A stretch of 10,246 bases of DNA from JAUSKF01 sp964355005. GTDB taxonomy: Bacteria > Patescibacteriota > Minisyncoccia > UBA6257 > WO2-44-18. Position numbers and translations under genes: made by a program. Below the pieces are notes generated by a model that saw nothing but the letters and a program-made list of their open reading frames with translations, was not told the origin of the DNA and ran no database searches. This document shows, one piece after another, positions 1 through 4,521 of this stretch. Positions within the stretch are counted from its first letter, which is position 1. The number at the start of each line of letters is the position of its first letter. The DNA lies in contig CAYHBX010000031.1 of assembly GCA_964355005.1 (NCBI GenBank), forward strand, positions 1-10,246. The letters are read 5' to 3'.

Positions 1-2
1 CC

Positions 3-47
3 TATGAGGTATTCTATGAGCTAACAGGTGTTGCACTTCAAAGTTGA
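3..47 (+). CDS. Possible C-terminal tail of an upstream plus-strand gene (partial)
   Basis: Reading frame 3 is open from the window edge and ends at TGA 45-47, giving the tail YEVFYELTGVALQS. The composition looks protein-like and the stop lies only 7 nt before the stop of the convergent HNH gene, which would be a normal convergent arrangement. Fourteen residues are too few to recognise a family, and an open frame of this length at an edge can easily occur by chance. Confidence 0.25.
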   Translation, partial: YEVFYELTGVALQS

Positions 48-54
48 ATGTACC

Positions 55-756
55 CTACTCAATCTTGTCAGACTTCGCTAAGTTGTGCTTCATACAAAGA
101 AGCTTCACGTTCTTTGAGGACAAACTTGTTCCCCCTTTTGAAAAAGGTAGGTCATGGTCAAAGTGTAGATTCTTGGTATCACCGCATATCACACACTTGC
201 CACTATCCCGCTTCCAAACTTCTTTCTTGACCTCTGTCGGAATCAAACGATTGTGCTCTAAGTTAATCTCCTGAGTATTGAGGTTTTCTACTTTTTGTTC
301 GGAAAGCTTCAGAATAAATCGAAAAACCTTTCTCCGACCGTCATCAACTATTTTATAATCGATTAAATCAAAAAGTCCTTTCAACGACCAGACGCCTGGT
401 AAGATTTTCTCGTATACCTTAACAAGTTCCGCCGGATGAACTCCCTCTTTGAACTCTCGAGCGGCTTTGGCGAATAGACCATTTTGCGTCAAACGACCCA
501 GCGCTAAAACTTCTGGCTGGTCTTCTGACTTCACATCATGAGCTGGGCTAGTTTTAGGGGCGTTGTGGCCTTCATATTCTATAGTGACGCCATCTTCATA
601 AATCTTGTCTTTATATGGAGCATTGGTTCGCTGCGACATCAAAATAACTGAATAGGCAGGGCACATTCTAAAATTCATCCCCCGCTGTAAAGTTTGTGCG
701 TTCTCTGCATCGCACATCTCGCGATAGCTTAATATGTCATCTTGAATCTTGGACAT
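55..756 (-). CDS. HNH endonuclease with an SRA/YDG-like N-terminal region
   Basis: Predicted nuclease of 233 aa, third gene of the restriction-modification cluster. The C-terminal third (about residues 170-233) is an HNH domain: C188-x2-C191, the LHFDHDLPFSKGG core with D200 and H201, a conserved N216, and C221-x2-H224, so a zinc-stapled beta-beta-alpha-metal fold is expected. The N-terminal part contains QRGMNFR and an EDG...YEGH stretch (about 24-64) of the kind found in SAD/SRA-like DNA-binding modules of McrA-type enzymes; that assignment is tentative. I chose ATG at 756 because MSKIQDDILSYREMCD resembles the start of relatives as I remember them. A GTG at 780 would add 8 residues (MAVIKNWA), and no SD supports either start. 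The ATG lies in one arm of a strong hairpin (754-800). Its place 76 nt after the MvaI/BcnI-type endonuclease suggests co-transcription; it could restrict modified DNA or assist the type II enzyme, which the sequence does not settle. Confidence 0.85.
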   Translation of the reverse strand: MSKIQDDILSYREMCDAENAQTLQRGMNFRMCPAYSVILMSQRTNAPYKDKIYEDGVTIEYEGHNAPKTSPAHDVKSEDQPEVLALGRLTQNGLFAKAAREFKEGVHPAELVKVYEKILPGVWSLKGLFDLIDYKIVDDGRRKVFRFILKLSEQKVENLNTQEINLEHNRLIPTEVKKEVWKRDSGKCVICGDTKNLHFDHDLPFSKGGTSLSSKNVKLLCMKHNLAKSDKIE

Positions 757-800
757 AGCCCAATTCTTGATCACCGCCACCGAAAGATCAAGAAGCTATG
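754..800 (-). promoter_or_regulatory. Hairpin enclosing the HNH gene start codon
   Basis: On the minus strand CATAGC-TTCTTGATC (800-786) pairs with GATCAAGAA (772-764) and GCTATG (759-754), 15 base pairs with a 4-nt bulge (TTGG) and a 13-nt loop. The last three bases are the ATG at 756, so the start codon would be paired in the RNA, while the upstream GTG at 780 would sit in the loop. This could lower translation of the third cistron or be a relic of another element. Confidence 0.6.
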
Positions 801-832
801 CCCTATTTGCCTCAGCCACCCGCCCCCGAATA

Positions 833-1630
833 CTACAAAATAATTTTTTGCTGATCATATAGCGTTGGCAACGCGTCTTGTCTCATGCGGAACTTCGTTC
901 CGTGATTATGTCCTGTGCGGGCGTCAAAATCCACGAGAATTTTCCCCTCCTCTAATGCCTTCAAAAACCCCTCAAAATTGAATTTCTGCAACATCATAAC
1001 TTTAGTGTAATGATAAAATTCCTTCTTGTTTACAATCTTCACTTCAGCCTGAACATAGAAAGCGTTGAGTAATTTAGTCCCAGCTTTGTGCTCTAAATCA
1101 TCAAATCCCCAATACGGTTGCGGATCTAATTCGCCAAGCCCGGCATGCTTTTTAACCGATTCCACCCAAGCCCCGTGACGCATATCTACACTCTTTGCGT
1201 CAAATGAAATTAAAATTCTTCGTTCTTTCCGGTTGATAATAACCCTGAAACCACGATCACTGCGGGATTGTCCGTGGATTGTTTGTCTAAAACTCATTTC
1301 TCCCCTTGGATACTTCTTGCCGGCTTCTTGATGTGTCCAGCCATATTTGGGCAGAAAAACCTGTGGCACAAACTTAATTGCGCGCGGTGAAGGCTCAATA
1401 TGAAACAAGGTAGTAAGCGAGGCGGAATTGATTCTTTGTGCCTTTAGCTCCCATTCCGCGGCGTTAGGAATTGGTAAATTGTTTTCTTTAATACCGAGTA
1501 AATCTTCAAGCGTATTACCAACGCCACCAGCATTCCCCCGCCGCGCGTTGGGCACAAAGCCCATTGCTGAAATTTCTTTCAGCTTAGCTATTAATTCTGG
1601 CTTAGTATAGATTTTTAGTTTTTTCTTCAT
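833..1630 (-). CDS. MvaI/BcnI-family type II restriction endonuclease
   Basis: Restriction enzyme of 265 aa, the usual size for this family, whose founding members cut CC^WGG (MvaI) and CC^SGG (BcnI) as monomers. Visible family signatures are GGVGNTLEDLLGI (35-47), EWELKAQR (59-66) with an E61-L62-K63 metal-binding E-x-K, and SLTTLFHIEPSP (71-82). The C-terminal half carries the conserved blocks YPRGEMSFRQTI, SDRGF, PQPYWGFDDLEHKAGT and the end motif FDARTGHNHGTKFRMRQD, which includes two conserved histidines. The start ATG lies 2 nt after the methyltransferase stop, so the two genes are translated from one mRNA with probable coupling; no SD is seen. This order, methyltransferase first, fits protection before restriction. 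The actual recognition site cannot be read from the sequence, though a CCNGG-type site is the family expectation. The protein looks intact. Confidence 0.92.
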   Translation of the reverse strand: MKKKLKIYTKPELIAKLKEISAMGFVPNARRGNAGGVGNTLEDLLGIKENNLPIPNAAEWELKAQRINSASLTTLFHIEPSPRAIKFVPQVFLPKYGWTHQEAGKKYPRGEMSFRQTIHGQSRSDRGFRVIINRKERRILISFDAKSVDMRHGAWVESVKKHAGLGELDPQPYWGFDDLEHKAGTKLLNAFYVQAEVKIVNKKEFYHYTKVMMLQKFNFEGFLKALEEGKILVDFDARTGHNHGTKFRMRQDALPTLYDQQKIIL

Positions 1631-1632
1631 GG

Positions 1633-2445
1633 CTAAACGTTCGAAGATGGTTTGTGATTAACAATCCTCTGTTTGGCTATTTTGCAATATTCTGGAGAAA
1701 GATCAATGCCAACATAGCTACGACCGAAGTTCAATGCAGAAATCGCCGTTGTGCCGGAACCCATAAACGGATCCAAAATGATCTTGGCATCAGTGGAAGA
1801 TACTATGCGATCTATTAGACGCACGGGGAATGGGGCGGGATGGTTATTTCGCATTTCCTGAGTGAATTCCCAAACATCACCGTGAGCGTTGGCTTTTGGA
1901 GAAAGCCTGAACTTGGGCTTAGCAATAATGTAAAAGACTTCATAAGTAGGCAGAAAATATCCAGGATTGAAATTTAAACCGCCCTTTCGTCTCCAAATTA
2001 TTATTTGGCGAACAGGGAAGCCGCTAACAATATCTTGTCGGTCTTGAAGCAACCCTCCTTGAACACGCCACTTGTGGTTATAAAAAATCGCTCCATCATC
2101 AGGAATCAACCGAAGCATCTCCGACAAACACTCCCTCTGCCACTTAACATACTTCTCATGTGGCATACAATCGTTGTGGTTCGTGTATCCTTTTTGCAAA
2201 GCCGCATTCGCCCACTTCCCGCCACGCCCATCCTTCATGCCGTTTCCGGTAGAATTCTTAAGATTATAAGGTGGCGAGGTGATTATTAAATCAACTGATC
2301 CGTCAGGCATCTTCTTCATAACGTCCACAGTATTGCCGCAGATTATCTTATTCAAAAATTCCTTTTTAAAATCAATTTTCTTCATATCAACCTCTAAATT
2401 ATCAGGCTTTTTAACTTGTAAATCAAACAGTGTGACTTGTGTCAT
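1633..2445 (-). CDS. Beta-class DNA methyltransferase of the restriction-modification system (N4-cytosine type likely)
   Basis: Site-specific S-adenosylmethionine-dependent DNA methyltransferase, 270 aa. The catalytic motif IV, DLIITSPPYNL with SPPY at 57-60, precedes the cofactor motif DPFMGSGTT (225-233) and GIDLSPEY (246-253), so the motif order is that of the beta class. HPAPFPVRL (202-210) is the motif X region. SPPY is the form typical of N4-cytosine enzymes, matching the known N4mC methyltransferases of MvaI and BcnI systems; adenine specificity cannot be fully excluded. Two starts are possible: ATG 2445, which keeps an N-terminal QVTLF peptide and sits directly after the structured leader, and ATG 2385 (250 aa), preceded at good spacing by AGAGG, one of the few SD-like sequences in the window. 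Both may be used. It heads the operon with the MvaI/BcnI-type endonuclease and its expression probably depends on readthrough of the leader terminator. Confidence 0.92.
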   Translation of the reverse strand: MTQVTLFDLQVKKPDNLEVDMKKIDFKKEFLNKIICGNTVDVMKKMPDGSVDLIITSPPYNLKNSTGNGMKDGRGGKWANAALQKGYTNHNDCMPHEKYVKWQRECLSEMLRLIPDDGAIFYNHKWRVQGGLLQDRQDIVSGFPVRQIIIWRRKGGLNFNPGYFLPTYEVFYIIAKPKFRLSPKANAHGDVWEFTQEMRNNHPAPFPVRLIDRIVSSTDAKIILDPFMGSGTTAISALNFGRSYVGIDLSPEYCKIAKQRIVNHKPSSNV

Positions 2446-2580
2446 ATAAACAAAAAATCGGAAACGATTCGTCCGATTTGGGGGAGGGCGTGTTTCAACC
2501 CTCGGTCGGATCAGAGATGATTAAGTTTTGTAATTTTAGACGACGTAATCTCTGATGATAACGAATCCTGCTAATTAAAC
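2446..2580 (-). ncRNA. Structured leader RNA, copy A (upstream of the methyltransferase)
   Basis: Untranslated leader of about 135 nt ending at the methyltransferase ATG. Elements in RNA order: 5' strand of a long-range helix, GATTCGT (2567-2561); hairpin 1, TCAGAGAT (2555-2548) with ATCTCTGA (2518-2511), the loop side carrying TTAATC; hairpin 2, GAGGG (2503-2499) with CCCTC (2488-2484) and a 10-nt loop containing TTGAAACA; then a terminator-like hairpin (2479-2455). The 3' strand of the long-range helix, ACGAATC (2472-2466), occupies the terminator loop plus one stem base. The element is a diverged copy of the leader at 3491-3626, matching at about three quarters of positions in my hand alignment, with compensatory changes in helices. 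I do not recognise it as a known riboswitch class. Confidence 0.75.
2452..2479 (-). terminator. Intrinsic terminator-like hairpin inside leader copy A
   Basis: AAATCGGA (2479-2472) pairs with TCCGATTT (2462-2455) around a 9-nt loop, and the 3' arm runs into a six-T tract (2457-2452). The ATG follows only 6 nt later. The stem is 8 bp and half A-T, so it is a moderate terminator, well suited to conditional termination. It lies between promoter and gene, so it acts as an attenuator rather than as the end of a gene. Confidence 0.7.
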
Positions 2581-2586
2581 TGGTGG

Positions 2587-2595
2587 ATTATTTCA
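2587..2595 (-). promoter_or_regulatory. Extended -10 promoter for leader copy A
   Basis: TGA followed by AATAAT on the minus strand forms an extended -10 (TGn plus a 5/6 match to TATAAT). No good -35 is seen at the usual distance. The predicted start is near 2580, about 13 nt before the first helix. The extended -10 of leader copy B stands at nearly the same distance from its own first helix, which supports both. Confidence 0.5.
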
Positions 2596-2619
2596 TTTTT
2601 GTGTTAAAAAATTATTTTT

Positions 2620-2937
2620 CTATCGGGGCCGGATAACTATCGGGTGATTAAGCGCTTTGGCGATCTCTTGGATCTTATCAAAGGTGACATTCTGATCCCC
2701 GCTCTCGATCCTGGCCACCTCGCTTTGGGTAGTTTTCAATTTCTTGGCTAGATCTGCTTGCGTCATTCTTTTCTTTTTACGGGCAACAAAAACTTCGTAT
2801 CCAAAAGCAAAGCGTTGAAAACGCGCGTCAGCCTTTGCTCGCGATTTCTTGGTGGGATATCTTTCTTTTAAGAACTCCTCAAAGGGCCGGACCGTAATCT
2901 TTTTCCCTTCAAACTTGATTGTGATTTTATTTTTCAT
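2620..2937 (-). CDS. XRE-family helix-turn-helix regulator (HigA-like or controller-type)
   Basis: Small DNA-binding protein of 105 aa. A single HTH_XRE/HTH_3 domain spans about 47-97: YEVFVARKKKRMTQADLAKKL then TTQSEVARIESG, with the recognition helix around 69-78 and the FDKIQEIAKALN helix after it. The first 45 residues (KFEGKKITVRPFEEFLKERYP...) are a charged extension like that of HigA-type antitoxins. No RelE/HigB-type toxin is adjacent, so it is either a solitary regulator, an orphan antitoxin, or a controller (C) protein for the restriction-modification genes that begin 175 nt downstream. A perfect extended -10 sits 8 nt before the ATG and a short palindrome lies in the promoter spacer, which suggests autoregulation from a nearly leaderless mRNA. 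Confidence 0.88.
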   Translation of the reverse strand: MKNKITIKFEGKKITVRPFEEFLKERYPTKKSRAKADARFQRFAFGYEVFVARKKKRMTQADLAKKLKTTQSEVARIESGDQNVTFDKIQEIAKALNHPIVIRPR

Positions 2938-2945
2938 GTAAACTG

Positions 2946-2974
2946 ATTATAGCATATATGATATGTACTCATAA
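2946..2974 (-). promoter_or_regulatory. XRE gene promoter with candidate operator palindrome
   Basis: On the minus strand TGC-TATAAT (2954-2946) is a perfect extended -10; the -35 position, 17 nt upstream, holds only TTATGA (2974-2969). CATAT-n3-ATATG (2953-2965) is an exact inverted repeat inside the spacer, a natural place for the XRE product to block its own promoter. The expected transcription start is within about 3 nt of the ATG at 2937. Confidence 0.6.
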
Positions 2975-3007
2975 TAATTTTATACTGAAAAGTTATCCAC
3001 ATAAGCA

Positions 3008-3036
3008 TTGACTAGGGCATAAAACTTGATTATCAT
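3008..3036 (+). promoter_or_regulatory. Plus-strand sigma-70-type promoter with no gene behind it
   Basis: TTGACT (3008-3013), a 17-nt spacer and TATCAT (3031-3036) are each 5/6 matches to the consensus boxes at ideal spacing. A start near 3043 is expected. No plus-strand reading frame follows; a strong terminator does, from 3063. Confidence 0.55.
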
Positions 3037-3042
3037 ACAGGT

Positions 3043-3102
3043 ATTAGGGCTTCGGCCTCCGAGGACCCCGCAGAAATGCGGGGTCCGATTTTTTTTCTTT
3101 TT
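3043..3102 (+). ncRNA. Candidate very short RNA ending at an intrinsic terminator
   Basis: Between the predicted start near 3043 and the terminator T-tract only about 55 nt would be transcribed. The 5' part holds GGC-TTCG-GCC, a UUCG-capped mini-hairpin (3048-3057), followed by the terminator stem. The RNA would lie between the divergent XRE promoter and the convergent end of the PemK gene, and readthrough would be antisense to the PemK 3' end. It may be a small RNA, or just a promoter insulated by a terminator. Confidence 0.4.
3063..3102 (+). terminator. Strong Rho-independent terminator (plus strand)
   Basis: GGACCCCGCA (3063-3072) and TGCGGGGTCC (3077-3086) form a perfect 10-bp stem closed by a GAAA tetraloop, followed by GA and a T-rich tail (3089-3102) that reaches the first bases of the PemK stop codon on the other strand. 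On the minus strand the hairpin has no U-tract, so it is directional for plus-strand transcripts. Confidence 0.85.
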
Positions 3103-3490
3103 AAACTGATGCCTTCCAGACCTCTTTCAAAAATTGAAATTCTACCTCACCTAGAACGTCCACCTTACGCAAAAGCCTTTTATTACTTATCACCCTCGCC
3201 TGAGTCAATTTAACCCAAACGACCTTTTGATCAGTTGTTATTTTATGATGAAAAACATCATGCTTTGGCTTACATGTAATAGGTAAAACTAATAGCGTGT
3301 CTTTGTTGTAGACCTTCATAACTATCACCGGCCTTTCAAAGTTGTCATTTTTACCATCGATTTCCGCGCCAACATTAACTCCCAAGGAACACCACCAAAT
3401 TTCCCGCGGGTGAGCGAAGGCTACCCCATTCATTGCATTGATCTGTTTCTTGATCACCGTCCAACTATCAAAATTTTTTTCTGGAATCAT
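3101..3490 (-). CDS. PemK/MazF-family protein (possible endoribonuclease toxin)
   Basis: Protein of 129 aa. The MazF/Kid-like fold is recognisable from REIWWCSLGVNVGAEIDGK (29-47), the hallmark ERPVIV (52-57), VLPIT (68-72) and the VKLTQARVISNKRLLRKV block (93-110) with the L-x-Q-x-R signature. MazF-type proteins are sequence-specific mRNA interferases. The first 27 residues (MIPEKNFDSWTVIKKQIN...) are an N-terminal extension of a kind I recall in CPR relatives. I start at ATG 3490, directly after the structured leader; a longer frame from TTG 3544 would run through hairpin 2 and the terminator (TIRFRFFVFM) and is not credible. No antitoxin protein gene is next to it: upstream is only the leader RNA, downstream the plus-strand terminator. 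Toxin activity is inferred from the fold; the catalytic residues have not been tested against a structure. Confidence 0.87.
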   Translation of the reverse strand: MIPEKNFDSWTVIKKQINAMNGVAFAHPREIWWCSLGVNVGAEIDGKNDNFERPVIVMKVYNKDTLLVLPITCKPKHDVFHHKITTDQKVVWVKLTQARVISNKRLLRKVDVLGEVEFQFLKEVWKASV

Positions 3491-3626
3491 AAAAACAAAA
3501 AATCGGAAGCGAATCGTCCGACTTGTAATGAAGGCTTGTTTCAACCTTCGCTTGAATCAGAGATGATTAAATTTATAATGACTGACGATTAATCTCTGAA
3601 GATGACGATTGCGTATTTAGTTTTAC
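3491..3626 (-). ncRNA. Structured leader RNA, copy B (upstream of the PemK-family gene)
   Basis: Second copy of the leader found before the methyltransferase. RNA order: AATCGTC (3610-3604), 5' strand of the long-range helix; hairpin 1, TCAGAGAT (3599-3592) with ATCTCTGA (3564-3557); hairpin 2, GAAGG (3549-3545) with CCTTC (3534-3530) and a 10-nt loop again containing TTGAAACA; terminator-like hairpin (3524-3500), whose loop carries the partner GACGATT (3518-3512). Blocks identical in both copies are CAGAGATTA, TTAATCATCTCTGAT, TTGAAACA, TCGGACGA and TTCCGATTTTTTGTTT. It could be a regulatory leader or an RNA antitoxin. Confidence 0.75.
3497..3524 (-). terminator. Intrinsic terminator-like hairpin inside leader copy B
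   Basis: AAGTCGGA (3524-3517) pairs with TCCGATTT (3507-3500), one G-U pair included, around a 9-nt loop, and runs into six Ts (3502-3497) followed by GTTTTT and the PemK ATG at 3490. As in copy A it separates promoter from gene, so PemK expression requires readthrough. Confidence 0.68.
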
Positions 3627-3632
3627 CTGATA

Positions 3633-3660
3633 ATTATCGCATCACTAAAAAATTTTGCAA
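3633..3660 (-). promoter_or_regulatory. Promoter for leader copy B and the PemK-family gene
   Basis: On the minus strand TTGCAA (3660-3655) is followed after 16 nt by GATAAT (3638-3633), preceded by TGC, an extended -10. Expected start near 3626. The -35 box begins 6 nt after the stop codon of the preceding gene, so this gene has its own promoter. Confidence 0.6.
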
Positions 3661-3665
3661 GTACC

Positions 3666-4193
3666 CTACTTCATCAAACCCTCCAAAACACCGGCGGGGG
3701 TGACTTTCAAATATAGAGTAGCGCCAACGGAAGGCCGGGCGGTGAAAGGTTCGCCGGGTTTACGCTGGGCGAAGTTCACGCGAATTTCTGAAGCGGCAAT
3801 ATCGCGGATAACAATCTCGTGGATCTCGGTGGTCTGTGGAGCAATGCGATCGCCCACAAGGAAAGCATTGGTGCCTTTATAACTTCCGTCAGAATTCTTT
3901 AACGCCGCCGCTACATAATAGAAGGTGCCGCTCCCTCCCCCGTCATAAGTGAACAAAAAAACCACATCCTCCAATTTATCTCCGTTCACATCCCCGCGCG
4001 CTTCGTTGCCGAAATATTTTATTCCGGCGCTCGCCATCGTGATCGGCTGGCCATCTAGTATATATGTAGCCTGCTTATAATCGCTGACTCCTTTTTCCGG
4101 GCTAATAGTCGGCCAGATAAACCACAACGATACTCCCGCCACAACCACCAGCAGTATAAATATCCAAGCTTTAGATTTAGTCATTAAATTCAT
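3666..4193 (-). CDS. Membrane-anchored exported hypothetical protein with an FG-GAP-like calcium loop
   Basis: Predicted 175-aa protein of unknown function. Residues 9-27 (AWIFILLVVVAGVSLWFIW) form one N-terminal transmembrane segment or uncleaved signal; the rest would lie outside the membrane. RYF-like context around KYFGNEARGDVNGDKLEDVVFLF (59-81) contains D68-x-N-G-D-x3-D, the calcium-binding loop pattern of FG-GAP and EF-hand-like repeats, followed by GGGSGTFYYVAAAL and GDRIAPQ. I recall similar short exported proteins in Parcubacteria, with no known function. ATG 4193 is chosen because GGAG lies just upstream and because the longer 4229 frame (MCGGVSGSFRSR) would start within a hairpin (4222-4242). 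It is probably a separate transcription unit, placed between the DUF2283 and PemK genes. Confidence 0.75.
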   Translation of the reverse strand: MNLMTKSKAWIFILLVVVAGVSLWFIWPTISPEKGVSDYKQATYILDGQPITMASAGIKYFGNEARGDVNGDKLEDVVFLFTYDGGGSGTFYYVAAALKNSDGSYKGTNAFLVGDRIAPQTTEIHEIVIRDIAASEIRVNFAQRKPGEPFTARPSVGATLYLKVTPAGVLEGLMK

Positions 4194-4221
4194 TCTACTC
4201 CGAAAAGAGCCGGAAACACCA

Positions 4222-4251
4222 CCGCACACCCAAAGTGTGCGGGGTCATTTT
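4222..4251. terminator. Terminator-like hairpin of uncertain direction
   Basis: CCGCACAC (4222-4229) and GTGTGCGG (4235-4242) form a perfect 8-bp stem. On the plus strand GGTCATTTTT follows, so the T-run is offset by five bases; on the minus strand no U-tract follows. It lies 58 nt past the DUF2283 stop and 29 nt before the start of the exported protein gene. It may be a worn bidirectional terminator, as the left side still reads GACCCCGCACAC on the minus strand. Confidence 0.4.
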
Positions 4252-4299
4252 TGCTAAAAATGATTTGGAAAAACCAATCCTTTAGGGTGGCTTTGATTT

Positions 4300-4521
4300 T
4301 TAGATCGCCGGGATCGGAATTCGCTGCTTGCCCGCGGAGACCCGGAAACGATCCTTGATTGGAGCTGTTTTAGAATAGTTAAGAACTTCAATACCTAGAA
4401 CATTACCTTTTTTGTCAAAATCCACCAAAACACCACGACGCTTTTCTACCGTTTTGTGGGCCTTCGCTTTTTTAAATTCTATATACAGCGCGTCCGCGTA
4501 TTTATCGTAATTAATTTTCAT
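4300..4521 (-). CDS. DUF2283 family protein, probable antitoxin
   Basis: Small protein of 73 aa matching the DUF2283 pattern: YDKYADALYIEF (5-16), a charged strand, then GVLVDFDKKGNVLGIEVLNYS (30-50). DUF2283 proteins are frequently encoded beside DUF4258 proteins and are suspected antitoxins. Here the ATG overlaps the last 11 nt of the upstream DUF4258 gene, so the two are translationally coupled, and no SD is present. The C-terminal tail (KTAPIKDRFRVSAGKQRIPIPAI) is basic. Function is inferred from family and context only. Confidence 0.85.
   Translation of the reverse strand: MKINYDKYADALYIEFKKAKAHKTVEKRRGVLVDFDKKGNVLGIEVLNYSKTAPIKDRFRVSAGKQRIPIPAI

Noticed and set aside
44..274. Plus-strand frames over the HNH gene (44-274, 48-230)
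   Set aside because: Shadows of the HNH domain on the opposite strand; no recognisable protein features.
2489..2503. CRISPR-repeat-like TTGAAAC in the leader loops
   Set aside because: TTGAAAC ends some CRISPR repeats, but there are only two diverged copies 1 kb apart, no spacers at regular distance and no cas genes.
2446..2580. T-box or other known riboswitch identity for the leader
   Set aside because: No T-box consensus and no purine, TPP or THF riboswitch core pattern could be recognised; I therefore leave the class unnamed.
2993..3001. Replication origin
   Set aside because: A single DnaA box without a cluster, A+T unwinding element or dnaA/dnaN neighbours is not enough, even with gyrA in the window.
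3488..3544. N-terminal extension of the PemK frame from TTG 3544
   Set aside because: It would translate hairpin 2 and the terminator; the same region in leader copy A is out of frame by a length difference of one base between hairpin 2 and the terminator, so RNA structure and not coding is conserved.
2446..3626. Insertion sequence or composite transposon bounded by the two leader copies
   Set aside because: The copies are direct repeats flanking the XRE and PemK genes, but there is no transposase and no terminal inverted repeats or target duplications, and their divergence argues against recent movement.
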